A stretch of DNA of 64,000 nt from Isochrysis galbana (taxonomy: Eukaryota > Haptophyta > Isochrysidales > Isochrysidaceae), in contig CM030934.1 in NCBI GenBank assembly GCA_018136815.1, positions 330,627 through 394,626 on the forward strand, written 5' to 3'. The translations under genes were made by a program, and so were the position numbers. The notes beneath the pieces were generated by a model. The model saw only the letters and a program-made list of their open reading frames with translations, ran no database searches and was not told where the DNA came from. Shown piece by piece: positions 22,345 through 32,389 of this stretch. Every line of letters starts with the position of its first letter. Within the stretch, counting starts at the first letter, position 1.

Positions 22345-22500
22345 GCTCGGCGGTAGACTGGGCAGGAGTGATGTCAGCTCAGCCCCTGCCAGCAGGCAGG
22401 GGCTGAGGTTGTGTGTGCAGGCCCACCCAGAGGGTGTCTGCGATGGAGGAGCAGGGGGGGAACGCGGCCCCCATGACCCTATCAGTTTTAGTGATAGTTG
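22345..22500 (+). repeat. SINE-like short repeat, copy 3
   Basis: It matches the 5590-5836 copy over its body. A GGGGGGG/GGCCCCC hairpin with ATGACC is followed by a terminal stem CTATCA/TGATAG and ends AGTTG at 22500. Confidence 0.55.
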
Positions 22501-22724
22501 AAGCGCGTCCTGGGTTGTAGGCCTCGAATGTATTTGAAATGTATTTGGCCAGAGGCCAAATACATATGTATTTGGCTGTATTTGCAGGCCCCGGCACCGC
22601 ATTTCCCATCTAGGGTAACTACGCCTCTCCCATCTAGGCAGTAAAGAGGAAAGAGTAAAGAGTAAAGAGTCTCCAACGCGTACCCGCTCCAGCCACCGCC
22701 TACCGCCGCGAGGTGTTTTGTAGT

Positions 22725-23140
22725 ATAGATGGGCGGCGATTCTACGGGGGCCGCGCGGGAGCGGCGCCCCGACGCGCCGCCGCCGCCGCCGCCGCGGGGG
22801 GAGAGAGAGGGGGGAGGGGGGAGAGGGGGAGAGGCGGGAGAAGATAGGAGAGTCCGCCTCGCGAGTCTAACAGTATGAGAAGGGGGAGGGAGCCGCGCGC
22901 CGCCGCCGCCGCCGCCGCGGGGGATGATGGAGAGAGGGGGGGGAGAGAGGGGGAAGGGGGGGGGGGGGAGAAAGGAGAGTTCGCCGCGCGAATTTAACAG
23001 TATGAGAAGGCGAGGCCGCCGCCGCCGCCGCCGCCGCGGGGGGTGGAGAGAGGGGGGGAGAGAGAGAGTAGGGGAGTGGAGGAGGGTGGGGAGGAGAGAG
23101 AAGAGTCCGCCTTGCGAGTCTAACAGTATGAGAGAGGGAG
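22725..23140. repeat. tandem array of about 125 bp GA/GCC units
   Basis: Three to four units each carry a (GCC)n block, a GAGAGGGGG tract and the sequence GAGAGTCCGCCTYGCGAGTCTAACAGTATGAGA, split here by small differences. Unit ends are near 22876, 23006 and 23134. The ORFs over it are low-complexity shadows. CT-rich or GA-rich sequence continues to 23636. Confidence 0.6.
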
Positions 23141-23636
23141 AGGGAGCCGCGCGCCGCCCGGCCGGCTGGCCTTCTTCCCCTCCCCCCCCCCTCAGGCCGC
23201 CCGCCGGCTCTCCCCGAACCCCCCCACCCCCCTCCCCCCTCCCCCCTTCTCTCTCTCTCTCTCTCTTCTTCCCCTCCCTCCGTCTCCTCCTGGATGGACG
23301 AGGCGCGCACGGTCGGTGTGGACGACACGGACGCGCCGCTCCTCGTCGACCAGCACGTCCTCGGCCGCGGCCTTCCCCTGCTGCTGCTGCTGGGCCCACA
23401 GAGACTCTCCTCTCTCTGCGCAGAGACTCTGCCGCCACCGCAGGAGAGAGAGAGAGATCCCACGCCCTCCTCGCACCCCCCTGACCCCCTCTCCCTCTCT
23501 CCCTTCCCCCACGCGCGCCGCTCGCGCCTGCCCTGCGCTCCCCTGGGACCTTCTCCTTCCCTCCCCTCCCCTCCCCCCTCTCTCCGCCCAGCCCCGTCGC
23601 GCTGACCGCCCCCACCCTCGTCCCCGACTGCCGCAG

Positions 23637-26600
23637 GAGGAGGACGCTCTGGGCGCGAGCGAGTGCCCGCCGGCGCTGGCCGCAGCGGTGCGCTCCGCGC
23701 TGCCCGCGTTCGTGCAGTGGCGCGCGGCTGACGACGTGCTGTCCTGCCTGCCCGCGGAGCTGGCGTGTGAGCCGGCGTGCGTTGTGGCGTGCGCTGGCGG
23801 CCAGCATGCTGGCGAGGATACGAGCGGCGGGGCGAGCGCCTTCCTGCTGGTGGGCGGCGCGCAGGGAGGCGGCGCAATCGAGTGGCAGGTCTTCCCGGCA
23901 AGCGCGCGCCCGGCGCTTTCAGAGGCGTGCAGAGGCTGCGGCTCGGCCAACGAGACGGCGGGCGCGCTGCGCGGTGCGCCCTGCTCATCGCAGCGCGTGG
24001 TGCAGCGGCCGGGCGAGCTCCTGCTGCTGCCGCCGGGTGCGGTGTACGTGCGCCAGTCCGTGGGCGCGCCCTCAGCGGTGCTGCTGCACTGGCTGCGGAT
24101 GAGCGCGATGTGCGCGTGGTCGTCGCTTGGGCTTAGCCGGACGCCCGTCCTGCCGGTGGTCTCGCCCTCGCTGCCCGCGTGGCGCCAGCTCCGACTCGCG
24201 CCCCCCACGCGGCACGGCACGTTCCTCGCGCTCGCCAGGGCCGTCGACGACTTCCACGGCGCGAGCGGCACGGCAACCGGGCTCACGCCGGGCCGGGAGG
24301 AGCGCGAGCTCTTCCTGCTGCTGCGCTGTGTCGCTGCGATGCTGCGGTCGGAGCGGACGCCATCGGGCGTCGTGGTGAGGCAGCTCGCGGCGAGCGCACC
24401 CCGTAGCTGCGGCCTGTGCGGCTCGGAAATCTTCAACCGTTGCGTCGAGATCCCCCAGCCAGTCTTCGGCGAGGGGGCGGCAGCCTCGCGCGGGGAGAAG
24501 GGGGGTGGCGGCCTGTTCTGCCTGCGCTGCGTCGTGGACGACCGGGTCACGCCCGCCGACCGAAGCGAGGCCGCGCTCGTACAGCACGCGGAGCACGAGG
24601 GGCTCGAGGAGGTCGTCCACATCGGGCAGCGGCTGCTGCACGAGGCAAGCGACGACGCGCGCGGTCTCGTCGAGGGCGACGACGGCGCGGAGGATGACGG
24701 CGCTCCCGAGTCCCTCGCCGTGCTCGCCCTCGAGCGCGTGCCGGCGCTAGCGGGCGAGCCAAACGCCCCTGTGCTCGAGCCTGTGCTCGCGGGCGAGCCC
24801 AAGGCGCGCGCCAAGCGCGGCGCGGTGGGCCGCGACAGCGCGGCGGGCGACCGGAAGCGGCCGCGCGCCAATGCGGTGGCGGAAGCCGACGCGCCGCGCG
24901 ACTCACCCGCCGATGCGCCGCACGACTCACCTGCCGACGAGCTTTGCGCACACGAGGACGACCCCTTCTCGGCGTACGGCGACGAGCTTGATCGGCTGGA
25001 GCAGGACTTGATGGACGACCCGCTGCAGCGGAAGGCACCGACTCCGCTCGTGGCTCGCGCGCCTGTCAGGCGGCCGTTCGCCTCGGAGCTGGCCGCACTA
25101 GGCGAGGGCCTACTGGGCGCGCCGGAGCCGGACCTGAAGGGCGTGCTCGAGTGCGTCGACTTCGCCGAATTTGTCAAGGACTGCCAAGATGGCAACACAG
25201 TGCAAGCGGAGGCGGACATGCTCAAGATCGCCCTCTCCTTTGTGGGTTTGCGCAAGAAGAAGCGGCTGCGCCGGCTCGAGGAGGCGCGTGGTGCCACCAT
25301 CAAGCGCCAGCTCGCGGAGCTGCGCGCCCTGCTGCCCACGCGGCGGGCGAGCGCCGACGAGGAGGCCCACGCGGCTGTCAACCGCGTGCTGGCACTCACG
25401 CATGCCTGGATGAGCGAACTCGCAGCTGAGGCCGCCCGCGTCGAGCGTGTCGCCGCCGAGCACGAGGGCGGGCTCAACTCCATGATGGGTCGGTCACGGG
25501 AGGGGATGTCGGGGGGCTGCTTCGACGGGCACACGTCGCTCGAGGGTGGGCTCGGCAGGGGTGGCACCTGCGCAGGTGGTGCGCGCACTGCAGCAGCGGC
25601 GGGAGTGCTCGCCCACGCCTTTTGGGACGAGGATCGGCTGACGGTCGAGGTCCCGAACGGCGCCGTCTCCTTTCTAATTGGTGTGAAGGGCGCGTCCATC
25701 AACATGCTCCAGGAACGGTGCAGCACGCGCATCCAGGTCGACAAGAACCACACTCCAAGCGCGCCGCAGCGCAAGGTGTGGATCACGGCTCCCGCCGCCG
25801 CGACGGTGCACCACGCGCGCGAGGCGTGCGAGGCGTGTGCGCGGGCCGTCGCCGAGAAGATCGACGAGTTTGTTGAGATGGAGGAGAAGAAGCGGGAGGA
25901 GCGCATGGCGGCCCAGCATGGCGGCCAGGGGCCGGCCGCATGCTGCCTAGGCGCTGGCGGCGTCATGGGTGGCATGGGTGCCGGCTGCGAGTACGCGATG
26001 CTTCCCGGCATGGTCTGCTGTGGCATGGGCTGCAACGGCGGAGGACCGATGATGGCCATGCCCATGGGCGCACCAATGTGCGGCGGGCTGGGCGCGGTCA
26101 GCATGCCCATGGGAGGCCGGGACACGTTCGCACTGTGCAACCTAGGAGTGGACGGTGGCGCGATGCCTGTGGCGCGGATGGCCGGGGGCGGCTTCGGCGT
26201 CGAGCATATGCCGTTTGCAGCGAGCGGCGACTGCGGCTCGGCCAGCATGGTGGGATCGGACGACGTCAGCGCCGTCGGTGGCATGGGCCACGCCCGTGGC
26301 GGCGCCATGGCGGGCGTCGAGGCAGCGGGCGCGATGGACGGCTGCAGGGGCGTCGGCGTGGCAGGTGGCATGGGCTTGGCCGGCATGGCAAGTGGCGCAA
26401 TGATGCCCGGCGGCGGCCTATGCAACGGCTTTGGCTGCGGACCGCCGATGGCCTGCAGAGGCTTGTGTGGCGGGTGTGGCTGTGTGATGACAGGCGGCAG
26501 CATGGACACAATGGCCGCGAGCACGGCGAGCCGTAGCAGTGCCGCTTGCGACACGGCTCACGGTAGGTGTGGCAATGCCGTGGCCAATTCCACTCATGGC

Positions 26601-29060
26601 GACGGGATGGAGCAGCCTGGGATGCGGCGGGCCGCCTCGCACGCACCTGACGAGGATCCAAGAGAGGGCGCCGTGCGAGGAGCGGAAGCGCCTTCAGGAG
26701 ACGGGGTAGCGCCCATGGAGCAGCCGGGCTTTACGACCGGCGCGCAGGAGGCGTGCATGCAGGGTCAGATGCTGGGCAATGGCGGTTTCTTCGAGTCTCC
26801 CGCCATGGGCTTTGGCATGATGGGCGCGATGCAGCCAGGTTGCTTCGGCGCCGGTCTTGTGGGTATGGGCGACATGGTGGGTGGGTGGAATCCGCAGCAA
26901 CAGCTGCTGCACATGCAGCAGCAGGAGGTGCAACGGCAGTTGCTGTCGCAGATGCATCTCGCGCAGATGCGGCAGTCGTCCGAGTTCCAGTCGGCACAGC
27001 AACGGCCGCAGATGATGGAGACTAGGGCCGGCGACCCGGGTCGAGAGGAGGTGCCCCGCTTTGAGCAGCAGGTTACGGTGCCTCAGTGTGCGCTCGGCCT
27101 CGTCATTGGGAGGGGCGGCGAGAACATCAAGGCCATTCGCTCCGAGCTGGATGTGCGAGTGGACTTGGAAACTGATGAGAGTGCCGCGGGCAAGGGCGAG
27201 CGCCTCGCATTTATTTCCGCCCAGAACGCCCAGTCGCTCCAAGAGGCCGTCTCAAGAGTGCAAGGGCTCGTCGATCGCGCACTGGACAATAAGGCGAGGC
27301 GCCAATCTGGGTCGTTCCACGGCGCGCCGCATCATGCGCAAGGCGGCAACGCACCTGGCCGTGCCGGCGCACCCCGGCCCGGCGAGAGGCAAAGTGTCGA
27401 TGGCGGCCCAGCTGGCCGCTGCGGTTTGGACCGCGCTCCGCTGCGCCGCGAGGGAGCTAGCGCACGGGACGCACCTTCAAATCGGGAGGGTGGTGCGGAC
27501 GGGCCGAGGAGTCCTCAGGGATTCGATCGACATCCGGCATGGGTCGAGCGTGATGGTCCGGAGGGGCGCGGCGAGCCGCGCCTGCGCGATATGCATGGGC
27601 GGCCGCGTGATCAACAGGAGTGGCGCAGCGGGCAAAGTGCAAGCAACGACCAAGCGCACCGCGACCACCATGTCGCTCGGGGCGAGCCGATGGATGTGCA
27701 CGAACGGGAGGTGCGCCCGGAGTGGGAGGACCGCGGAGGGCCGCCAATCCGCGATCCGCCCCTGGAGCGCGATGAGCGCCAGGGGCTAGGCGAGCGCGGT
27801 GGAGCGAGTGACGAGAGTTGGCCGCCACTTGGCGACCGCGGGCCACGCGATGCACGCGGACCGTGGGATGTGGGCAGGCCTTCCTCGCGAGACGACCGTG
27901 GGCCACCTCGGGACGACCGCTGGCCTTCCGACCGTGGGCCACTGCGGGACGGCCGTCGGCTGCCAGACCGCCGGGTAACGCGAGACGATCGCGGGCCACC
28001 CAACCGTACATCGCTGCGCGATAACCGCGGATCGCAGCACAATGACCGCGGGCCGCCGCACAACGACCGCGGGCCGCCCGGCGACCGCGGGTTGCCGCAC
28101 GACGACCGAGGGCCGCCGCACAACGATCGCGGGCCGCCCGGCGACCGCGGGCCGCCGCACGACGACCGCGGGCCGCCGCACGACGACCGAGGGCCGCCAC
28201 ATGACGACCGAGGGCCGCCGCACGACGACCGAGGGCCGCCGCACGACGACCGCGGGCCGCGGCACGACGACCGAGGGCCGCCGCACGACGACCGCGGGCC
28301 GCGGCACCACGACCGCGGGCCTTCGGGCCGTGGACCGCGGGGCGACGACCGCAGACTGCCTGGAAGTGACCGACGGCCACCATGGAGCGAGTATGGGCCG
28401 CACGACAGTGGGCTGCGACGCGACGACCATGGGCCGCCTCGCAATGACAACGGGCCTTACCGCAACGATCGCGGGCCGCCAGACAGTGCGTCACCGCGAG
28501 ACGACCGCAGCCCGTCGCGCTTGCCGCGTGGACCGCCACGAGATGAGCGATGGTCACCACGAGGCGAGCGCGGACAAGCACGGGATGAACGATGGTCGCC
28601 GCGAGATAACCGCGGCCCGCCGGGGCGAGGACCCCGACCCGCCGGGGCGAGGCCGCCGCCGCGCGATGAGCGCGGGCCGCCGCCGCGCGACGAGCGCCGC
28701 GACGAGCGCGGGCCGCCACCGCGTGAGCTGCCACGAAGTTACCGCGGACCGCTAGATCAATCCGGTGCGCCTCGATTTTATCAAGGGCAGGATGACAGAG
28801 CGGGCGGGCGCAAAGACAACCCTCCTTTTCAACGCTTCGTCCCTAACAACGACGACAGGATGGTAATGCCAAGGGATCGTGATCGTGGTCGGCCCGAGGA
28901 GGCTCAATCCAGTCGCATCTCTCAGCAAGATATTGGCCCACTCAAGCGCCCAGATGAAAGCCACCGTGGCGGCAAAGGCAAGGGGTACGGGAGCTCCGCA
29001 GGGAGAGGTAGGGGGCACGGCAAAGGTGAACGGCTGGCAAGTAGCAACACAAGCAGATGA
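23637..29060 (+). CDS. large RNA-binding protein: JmjC/cupin-like, zinc cluster, two KH domains, DRGPP repeats
   Basis: The open frame of 1,807 codons starts after a CCGCAG acceptor at 23636. One or more upstream exons (perhaps the ATG at 23294) are unresolved. Residues 1-190 resemble the core of a JmjC/cupin barrel (GGQHAGED, AIEWQVFPA, RPGELLLLPPGAVYV), but the distal iron-binding His is not evident. A Cys cluster at 24411-24535 (CGLCGSEIF ... FCLRC) follows, then an acidic linker and helices. KH1 is at about 25620-25900 (FLIGVKGASINML). A Met/Gly-rich stretch (25930-26520) and a Gln/Met stretch lead to KH2 at 27061-27290 (LVIGRGGENIKAI). The last 450 residues are Arg/Gly/Pro/Asp repeats, including about fourteen HDDRGPP units. 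The likely role is RNA binding in RNP granules, which is inference. The enzymatic status of the N-terminal domain is doubtful. Confidence 0.6.
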   Translation, partial: EEDALGASECPPALAAAVRSALPAFVQWRAADDVLSCLPAELACEPACVVACAGGQHAGEDTSGGASAFLLVGGAQGGGAIEWQVFPASARPALSEACRGCGSANETAGALRGAPCSSQRVVQRPGELLLLPPGAVYVRQSVGAPSAVLLHWLRMSAMCAWSSLGLSRTPVLPVVSPSLPAWRQLRLAPPTRHGTFLALARAVDDFHGASGTATGLTPGREERELFLLLRCVAAMLRSERTPSGVVVRQLAASAPRSCGLCGSEIFNRCVEIPQPVFGEGAAASRGEKGGGGLFCLRCVVDDRVTPADRSEAALVQHAEHEGLEEVVHIGQRLLHEASDDARGLVEGDDGAEDDGAPESLAVLALERVPALAGEPNAPVLEPVLAGEPKARAKRGAVGRDSAAGDRKRPRANAVAEADAPRDSPADAPHDSPADELCAHEDDPFSAYGDELDRLEQDLMDDPLQRKAPTPLVARAPVRRPFASELAALGEGLLGAPEPDLKGVLECVDFAEFVKDCQDGNTVQAEADMLKIALSFVGLRKKKRLRRLEEARGATIKRQLAELRALLPTRRASADEEAHAAVNRVLALTHAWMSELAAEAARVERVAAEHEGGLNSMMGRSREGMSGGCFDGHTSLEGGLGRGGTCAGGARTAAAAGVLAHAFWDEDRLTVEVPNGAVSFLIGVKGASINMLQERCSTRIQVDKNHTPSAPQRKVWITAPAAATVHHAREACEACARAVAEKIDEFVEMEEKKREERMAAQHGGQGPAACCLGAGGVMGGMGAGCEYAMLPGMVCCGMGCNGGGPMMAMPMGAPMCGGLGAVSMPMGGRDTFALCNLGVDGGAMPVARMAGGGFGVEHMPFAASGDCGSASMVGSDDVSAVGGMGHARGGAMAGVEAAGAMDGCRGVGVAGGMGLAGMASGAMMPGGGLCNGFGCGPPMACRGLCGGCGCVMTGGSMDTMAASTASRSSAACDTAHGRCGNAVANSTHGDGMEQPGMRRAASHAPDEDPREGAVRGAEAPSGDGVAPMEQPGFTTGAQEACMQGQMLGNGGFFESPAMGFGMMGAMQPGCFGAGLVGMGDMVGGWNPQQQLLHMQQQEVQRQLLSQMHLAQMRQSSEFQSAQQRPQMMETRAGDPGREEVPRFEQQVTVPQCALGLVIGRGGENIKAIRSELDVRVDLETDESAAGKGERLAFISAQNAQSLQEAVSRVQGLVDRALDNKARRQSGSFHGAPHHAQGGNAPGRAGAPRPGERQSVDGGPAGRCGLDRAPLRREGASARDAPSNREGGADGPRSPQGFDRHPAWVERDGPEGRGEPRLRDMHGRPRDQQEWRSGQSASNDQAHRDHHVARGEPMDVHEREVRPEWEDRGGPPIRDPPLERDERQGLGERGGASDESWPPLGDRGPRDARGPWDVGRPSSRDDRGPPRDDRWPSDRGPLRDGRRLPDRRVTRDDRGPPNRTSLRDNRGSQHNDRGPPHNDRGPPGDRGLPHDDRGPPHNDRGPPGDRGPPHDDRGPPHDDRGPPHDDRGPPHDDRGPPHDDRGPRHDDRGPPHDDRGPRHHDRGPSGRGPRGDDRRLPGSDRRPPWSEYGPHDSGLRRDDHGPPRNDNGPYRNDRGPPDSASPRDDRSPSRLPRGPPRDERWSPRGERGQARDERWSPRDNRGPPGRGPRPAGARPPPRDERGPPPRDERRDERGPPPRELPRSYRGPLDQSGAPRFYQGQDDRAGGRKDNPPFQRFVPNNDDRMVMPRDRDRGRPEEAQSSRISQQDIGPLKRPDESHRGGKGKGYGSSAGRGRGHGKGERLASSNTSR
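28030..28330 (+). repeat. 21-bp coding minisatellite (HDDRGPP units)
   Basis: About fourteen tandem 21-nt units encode (H/N)DDRGPP inside the RNA-binding protein. The units differ mainly at third codon positions, so the repeat is probably kept at protein level. Confidence 0.75.
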
Positions 29061-29094
29061 TTTTTGAGTGCGTAGCATTATGAAGGGAAAACAA

Positions 29095-29380
29095 ATAGGG
29101 CGGTCAACAGGGACTTTCTAACTACTAGTAAGGTGTGGCCTGCATTTTTTGACCGCGGCGCGCTGGCGCGCTATGCCCAACAATAATTTAATTTTTAACA
29201 AATTTTTATGGGTCGCGGCGCGGCAAAGGAACGGGACTAGCGCTCACTCAAGACAGGACTCCCTGCCGCGGCAAGCGCAAGCACCCTTCCCCCTCATGCC
29301 ACCCAGCTCTTCACTAGCTTTCTACCTGCGCTAGCCGGAGCACCCCTCCCTCCACACTCTAACAGCCCCCCAACGAGCCT
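29095..29380 (+). repeat. TIR-bearing repeat fragment
   Basis: It begins TAGGGCGGTCAACAGGGACTTT, a relative of the terminal repeat at 8550, and continues into a block (GCAAAGGAACGGGACTAGCGC ... CCTGCCGCGGCAAG) repeated directly at about 57575-57765. No matching right end was found. Confidence 0.55.
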
Positions 29381-29714
29381 CAGCCGGAGATCATAAACCA
29401 CATTTTATGATCTCGGAACGGGCGCAAAGTGCACAATGGCATCGACAATGTCAAGAAGTGGGAAACACCGTCCATTCGCTAATCTGGGTACTAGAAAGGA
29501 CCAGCTGCAAGACTTCAATCAACTACAGCAAGCCCAGGCCGACACAACCACCTACAACCGACTTACTACCGCCGCCATGCTAGCTAGCTACGTTCTACGT
29601 TCCCGCTGCGCCGGAGCCGCCGCACACCACCACGAAAGCGAACGCGCTGGGGCACTAGGAGCGTGCGGAGCGCCGGCGCTTCTCCGATCCTTGCTCGCGG
29701 CTGCCGCACACTAT

Positions 29715-30020
29715 CGCGTGCTCCTCCCACGTCAGGAGAATTCTTTTGGTGGGGGAGGGTTGTCGCGCTTGGCAGGTGTTCCCACGTCAGGAGAATCCTT
29801 CTGGTGGGGAGGGTTGTCGCGCTTTGGGGGTGGTGTGCTAGAGTCCTCTCAAGTGTGCACTTCGTAATGCACACTATCGCCGTGCTCCTCCCACGTCAGG
29901 AGAATTCTTGTGGTGGGGGAGGGTTGTCGCGCTTGGCAGGTGCTCCCACGTCAGGAGAATCCTTCTGGTGGGGAGGGTTGTCGCACTTGGCAGGTGCTCC
30001 CACGTCAGGAGAATCGTGGC
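29715..30020 (+). repeat. tandem repeat of about 55 bp containing CCCACGTCAGGAGAAT
   Basis: Five units, near 29722, 29777, 29890, 29940 and 29998, share CTCCCACGTCAGGAGAAT, (T/C)CTTNTGGTGGGG and AGGGTTGTCGC. Two adjacent units are separated from the other three by unrelated sequence with CACACTATCGC copies. No coding gene is supported from 29061 to 30208. Confidence 0.75.
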
Positions 30021-30208
30021 GGGAATTTCAAGGGATGTGCCATGGCAATCAGGCCAAAGTGGTTGTGTGTCGGGTGTGTCTGGAGGAAAACGCGCTTCTA
30101 GGGTGGCTTTGTGCCCGCATACCGTTTTCGAACATAAATAACGTTAAGAAGACCCAAGTGTGCCCTTCTCCTCAATCTGCACTTTGATTCTTGTATTCGT
30201 ACATGACG

Positions 30209-30640
30209 TTACAAAGTCGAAGTGGGGCAACGTACAATACTGGTGGATGCGACACACCGTTCTGTCGTGGGCTCAAAGGTACACGCTTTCAACTCATCAA
30301 AAGAGTAGGTCCCATCATCACGTTTGTACCTGATATACGTGTTTCGACAAAGTGCCTCATCGTCCCCTCCACCATCACGTTCTTCCCAATCAAACTGATT
30401 ACCACAAATGCCACCGGGCACACATTCGTCAAAGTCGACTTGGCATCTTGTAGGTGACTCGGAATTGAGTGGATTCTCAAGCTGACATACTAGAGGTGCA
30501 GGACACTCGTACCCGCTATTACAATGTGCTCCAAGTCCGCTATTGTCGTCGTCCACACCCTCATTGCTGTCGTTCACACCCTCATTGTCGTCGTCGTCCA
30601 CACCCTCATTGTTGCTCTTCTCCGCCCCGGTGATCCGTTC
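30209..30640 (-). CDS. Cys-rich protein fragment, probably secreted
   Basis: The minus frame contains Asp/Asn/Glu-rich repeats (NEGVDDD), then a Cys-patterned region: CNSGYECPAPLVC, CQVDFDECVPGGIC and further cysteines to 30209. The N-terminal side runs at about 30630 into a repeat block shared with 8862-9130, so the start is missing. The family is not recognised. The pattern suggests a small extracellular disulfide-bonded module. Confidence 0.4.
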   Translation of the reverse strand, partial: ERITGAEKSNNEGVDDDDNEGVNDSNEGVDDDNSGLGAHCNSGYECPAPLVCQLENPLNSESPTRCQVDFDECVPGGICGNQFDWEERDGGGDDEALCRNTYIRYKRDDGTYSFDELKACTFEPTTERCVASTSIVRCPTSTL

Positions 30641-30900
30641 CCCCCTTCCTCCCATGCCTACCGGGCTGGCGGCGTCCTCAGTCCCGACTTCTCCTGTAAA
30701 CAGGTGCGGGACTTACATATTTTCCGGTGAGCGGAGCCCTCGAGCCCTCGCTCCGCCCACCCCCTTCTCCGCGCTCTCTCTCCCCTCTCCTGCAGGCACG
30801 CGCGATGGCGCGCCTGCGACAGGCCTGCAGCTGCCTCAAGAGACCCCTGGAGGCTCCAGGAGGCCGGCTCAGGGGGCAGAGGAGGCTGGGGCTGGGCCCT
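30630..30900 (-). repeat. repeat block shared with 8862-9130
   Basis: About 270 bp here is the reverse complement of 8862-9130, including CAGGTGCGGGACTTA/TAAGTCCCGCACCTG and a GGAGCTCTCG-like segment. It lies between the Cys-rich fragment and a short repeat. Confidence 0.7.
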
Positions 30901-30984
30901 GGTCTCCCCTGCCTCTCCCTCGCTGGCGCTCCTGGGCCTCAGGGGCCCCCACTCTGCACCTGTCTGCCTGTCGAACAGGGGGGG

Positions 30985-31200
30985 AGAGGGGGTTGGAGCG
31001 ATGGGCTGGCCACGAGGGGCCAGGACGCGCGAATCAGGCGAGCCTGTCAGGGAGAGAGTGGGTCAGCATGGCAGTGGCCTCCTGGCAAGCCATCAGGCAT
31101 GCCAGGAGAGTGGGTGGTTCCTCCCCCATGGCAGGGGAGGAGTGGAGAGAGGGGGGGGCTCGTGCCCCCCCATGGGCGAACTAAGTATAAACTTAGTTGG
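30985..31200 (+). repeat. SINE-like short repeat, copy 4
   Basis: The body starts GCGATGGGCTGGCCACGA, shared with about 5990-6010. A G-run/C-run hairpin precedes CATGGGCG and the terminal palindrome AACTAAGT-ATAA-ACTTAGTT ends at 31198. Confidence 0.55.
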
Positions 31201-32389
31201 CCATCCACTGAGATAGAATGCCCCACCAGGCACCATATCCAAAGGTGCCGCCCTAGCAGCCACGCCAATCGCCGCCGCCGCCCGTGCGCATCGCGCTGTG
31301 GTTGACCGTGTGTGGCGCCGTCAACTACGCTAACGTCACCCGGCCGAATTGGCCGGAGTGCCGAAATTTCGAACGCGACCGGGCGCGCTGGGTGAGAATT
31401 CTTGCTGAAGAGGCTTGTACGCTGCCCCGGTGCCAACGAGTTCGCGAACGCGATGCACTTGGCGACCGTTCGGTAGATGGCACAGGAAGTCCTACGGAAG
31501 CAGCGCAGCGCGCCAAGAGGGCTGTATTGCAATGCTCGCCACGATTCCCGAGCGCGCGATTGGGTAGTCTGCGGGGTTGGGAGGCAGCGTACCAATATGC
31601 TGGATGGAGTTCTGCGCGTAGGAGCGCGTAGGCAAGCCGGTGTCATCCTCCTCAGGTTGGGGCAGGAAGTGGTGTGGTGTGGGGCTGACGGCCATGCTGC
31701 GTGGGCAGGTGAAGCAGAAAGCGGCCGAGTGCGGTGGCATGAAACGCCGGTGAGACCGCCGACCGGTGTACCCGGACCGTTTAGTCCGAACACCATCGAC
31801 AAGGGGGGGCTGACCACCGCCGTGCTCTCGCTGGAGCGCGGCGAAGGTCGGCCTGTCAGGCGGGTCGGTCGCCATCGCTCCGCCTCGGATTCGGATTAGA
31901 GCGGGGAGAGGGACGAGGGGAAATCTTCCCCCGGTCCGACGATAAAAAAATGTGGGCCTCCGGATCAACAAGAGGTTTTTTTTCAACCCACTCTTCCCCA
32001 CCGCTATTCCAGCAAGTCTGAAGCACCCTCGGAAGGAATAGGATTAAAAGCGCCCCAATGTACCCCATGCATGCAACTGTAGTTCAAGGGCGTGCTTTCT
32101 CATTTAGCGAGTATTAGTCAGATTTTGATCTACGGCTCCTACGGGTTTCAGTTGTAAAACGGGAAACGGAGGTAGTATGTTTTCCAACAAACAGCCTCAT
32201 TGTCTTGGATGGCCTAGCAAATGCACCCAACGATTGGATTACAATACGCATCCAACACCTGTGGCCTCGTCCATGCGTGCTCACGTTGTCACGGCCCCGA
32301 TTCAAGGCGATGTATGAACAAGCGAGGAGAGCCAACATACAAACATCGAAGAACACGCCATCCGGTCCGGAAGCGTCCAATAAATGCGG
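31201..32389. other. no firmly supported gene
   Basis: A minus-strand frame from about 31880 reads MATDPPDRPTFAALQ and remains open about 125 codons with Cys and Pro, but nothing is recognised. The stretch 32100-32389 is taken as the 3' flank of the FERM-WH2 gene. Confidence 0.3.

Noticed and set aside
23400-23640. Non-canonical intron between CCGCAG repeats before the KH-protein exon
   Set aside because: GCAGGAG-like repeats flank the CT-rich tract, but no donor fits and the upstream exon is unproven. It is not claimed as a novel intron type.
23192-26554. 1,120-codon minus-strand ORF opposite the KH protein
   Set aside because: It is the antisense of a GC-rich coding region. No domain is visible, and the plus strand has clear KH and JmjC-like motifs.
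27457-28734. 425-codon minus-strand ORF rich in Ala/Arg
   Set aside because: It is the shadow of the DRGPP coding minisatellite on the plus strand.
31047-31817. 256-codon minus ORF over a short repeat
   Set aside because: It crosses a SINE-like copy and has no recognisable domain.
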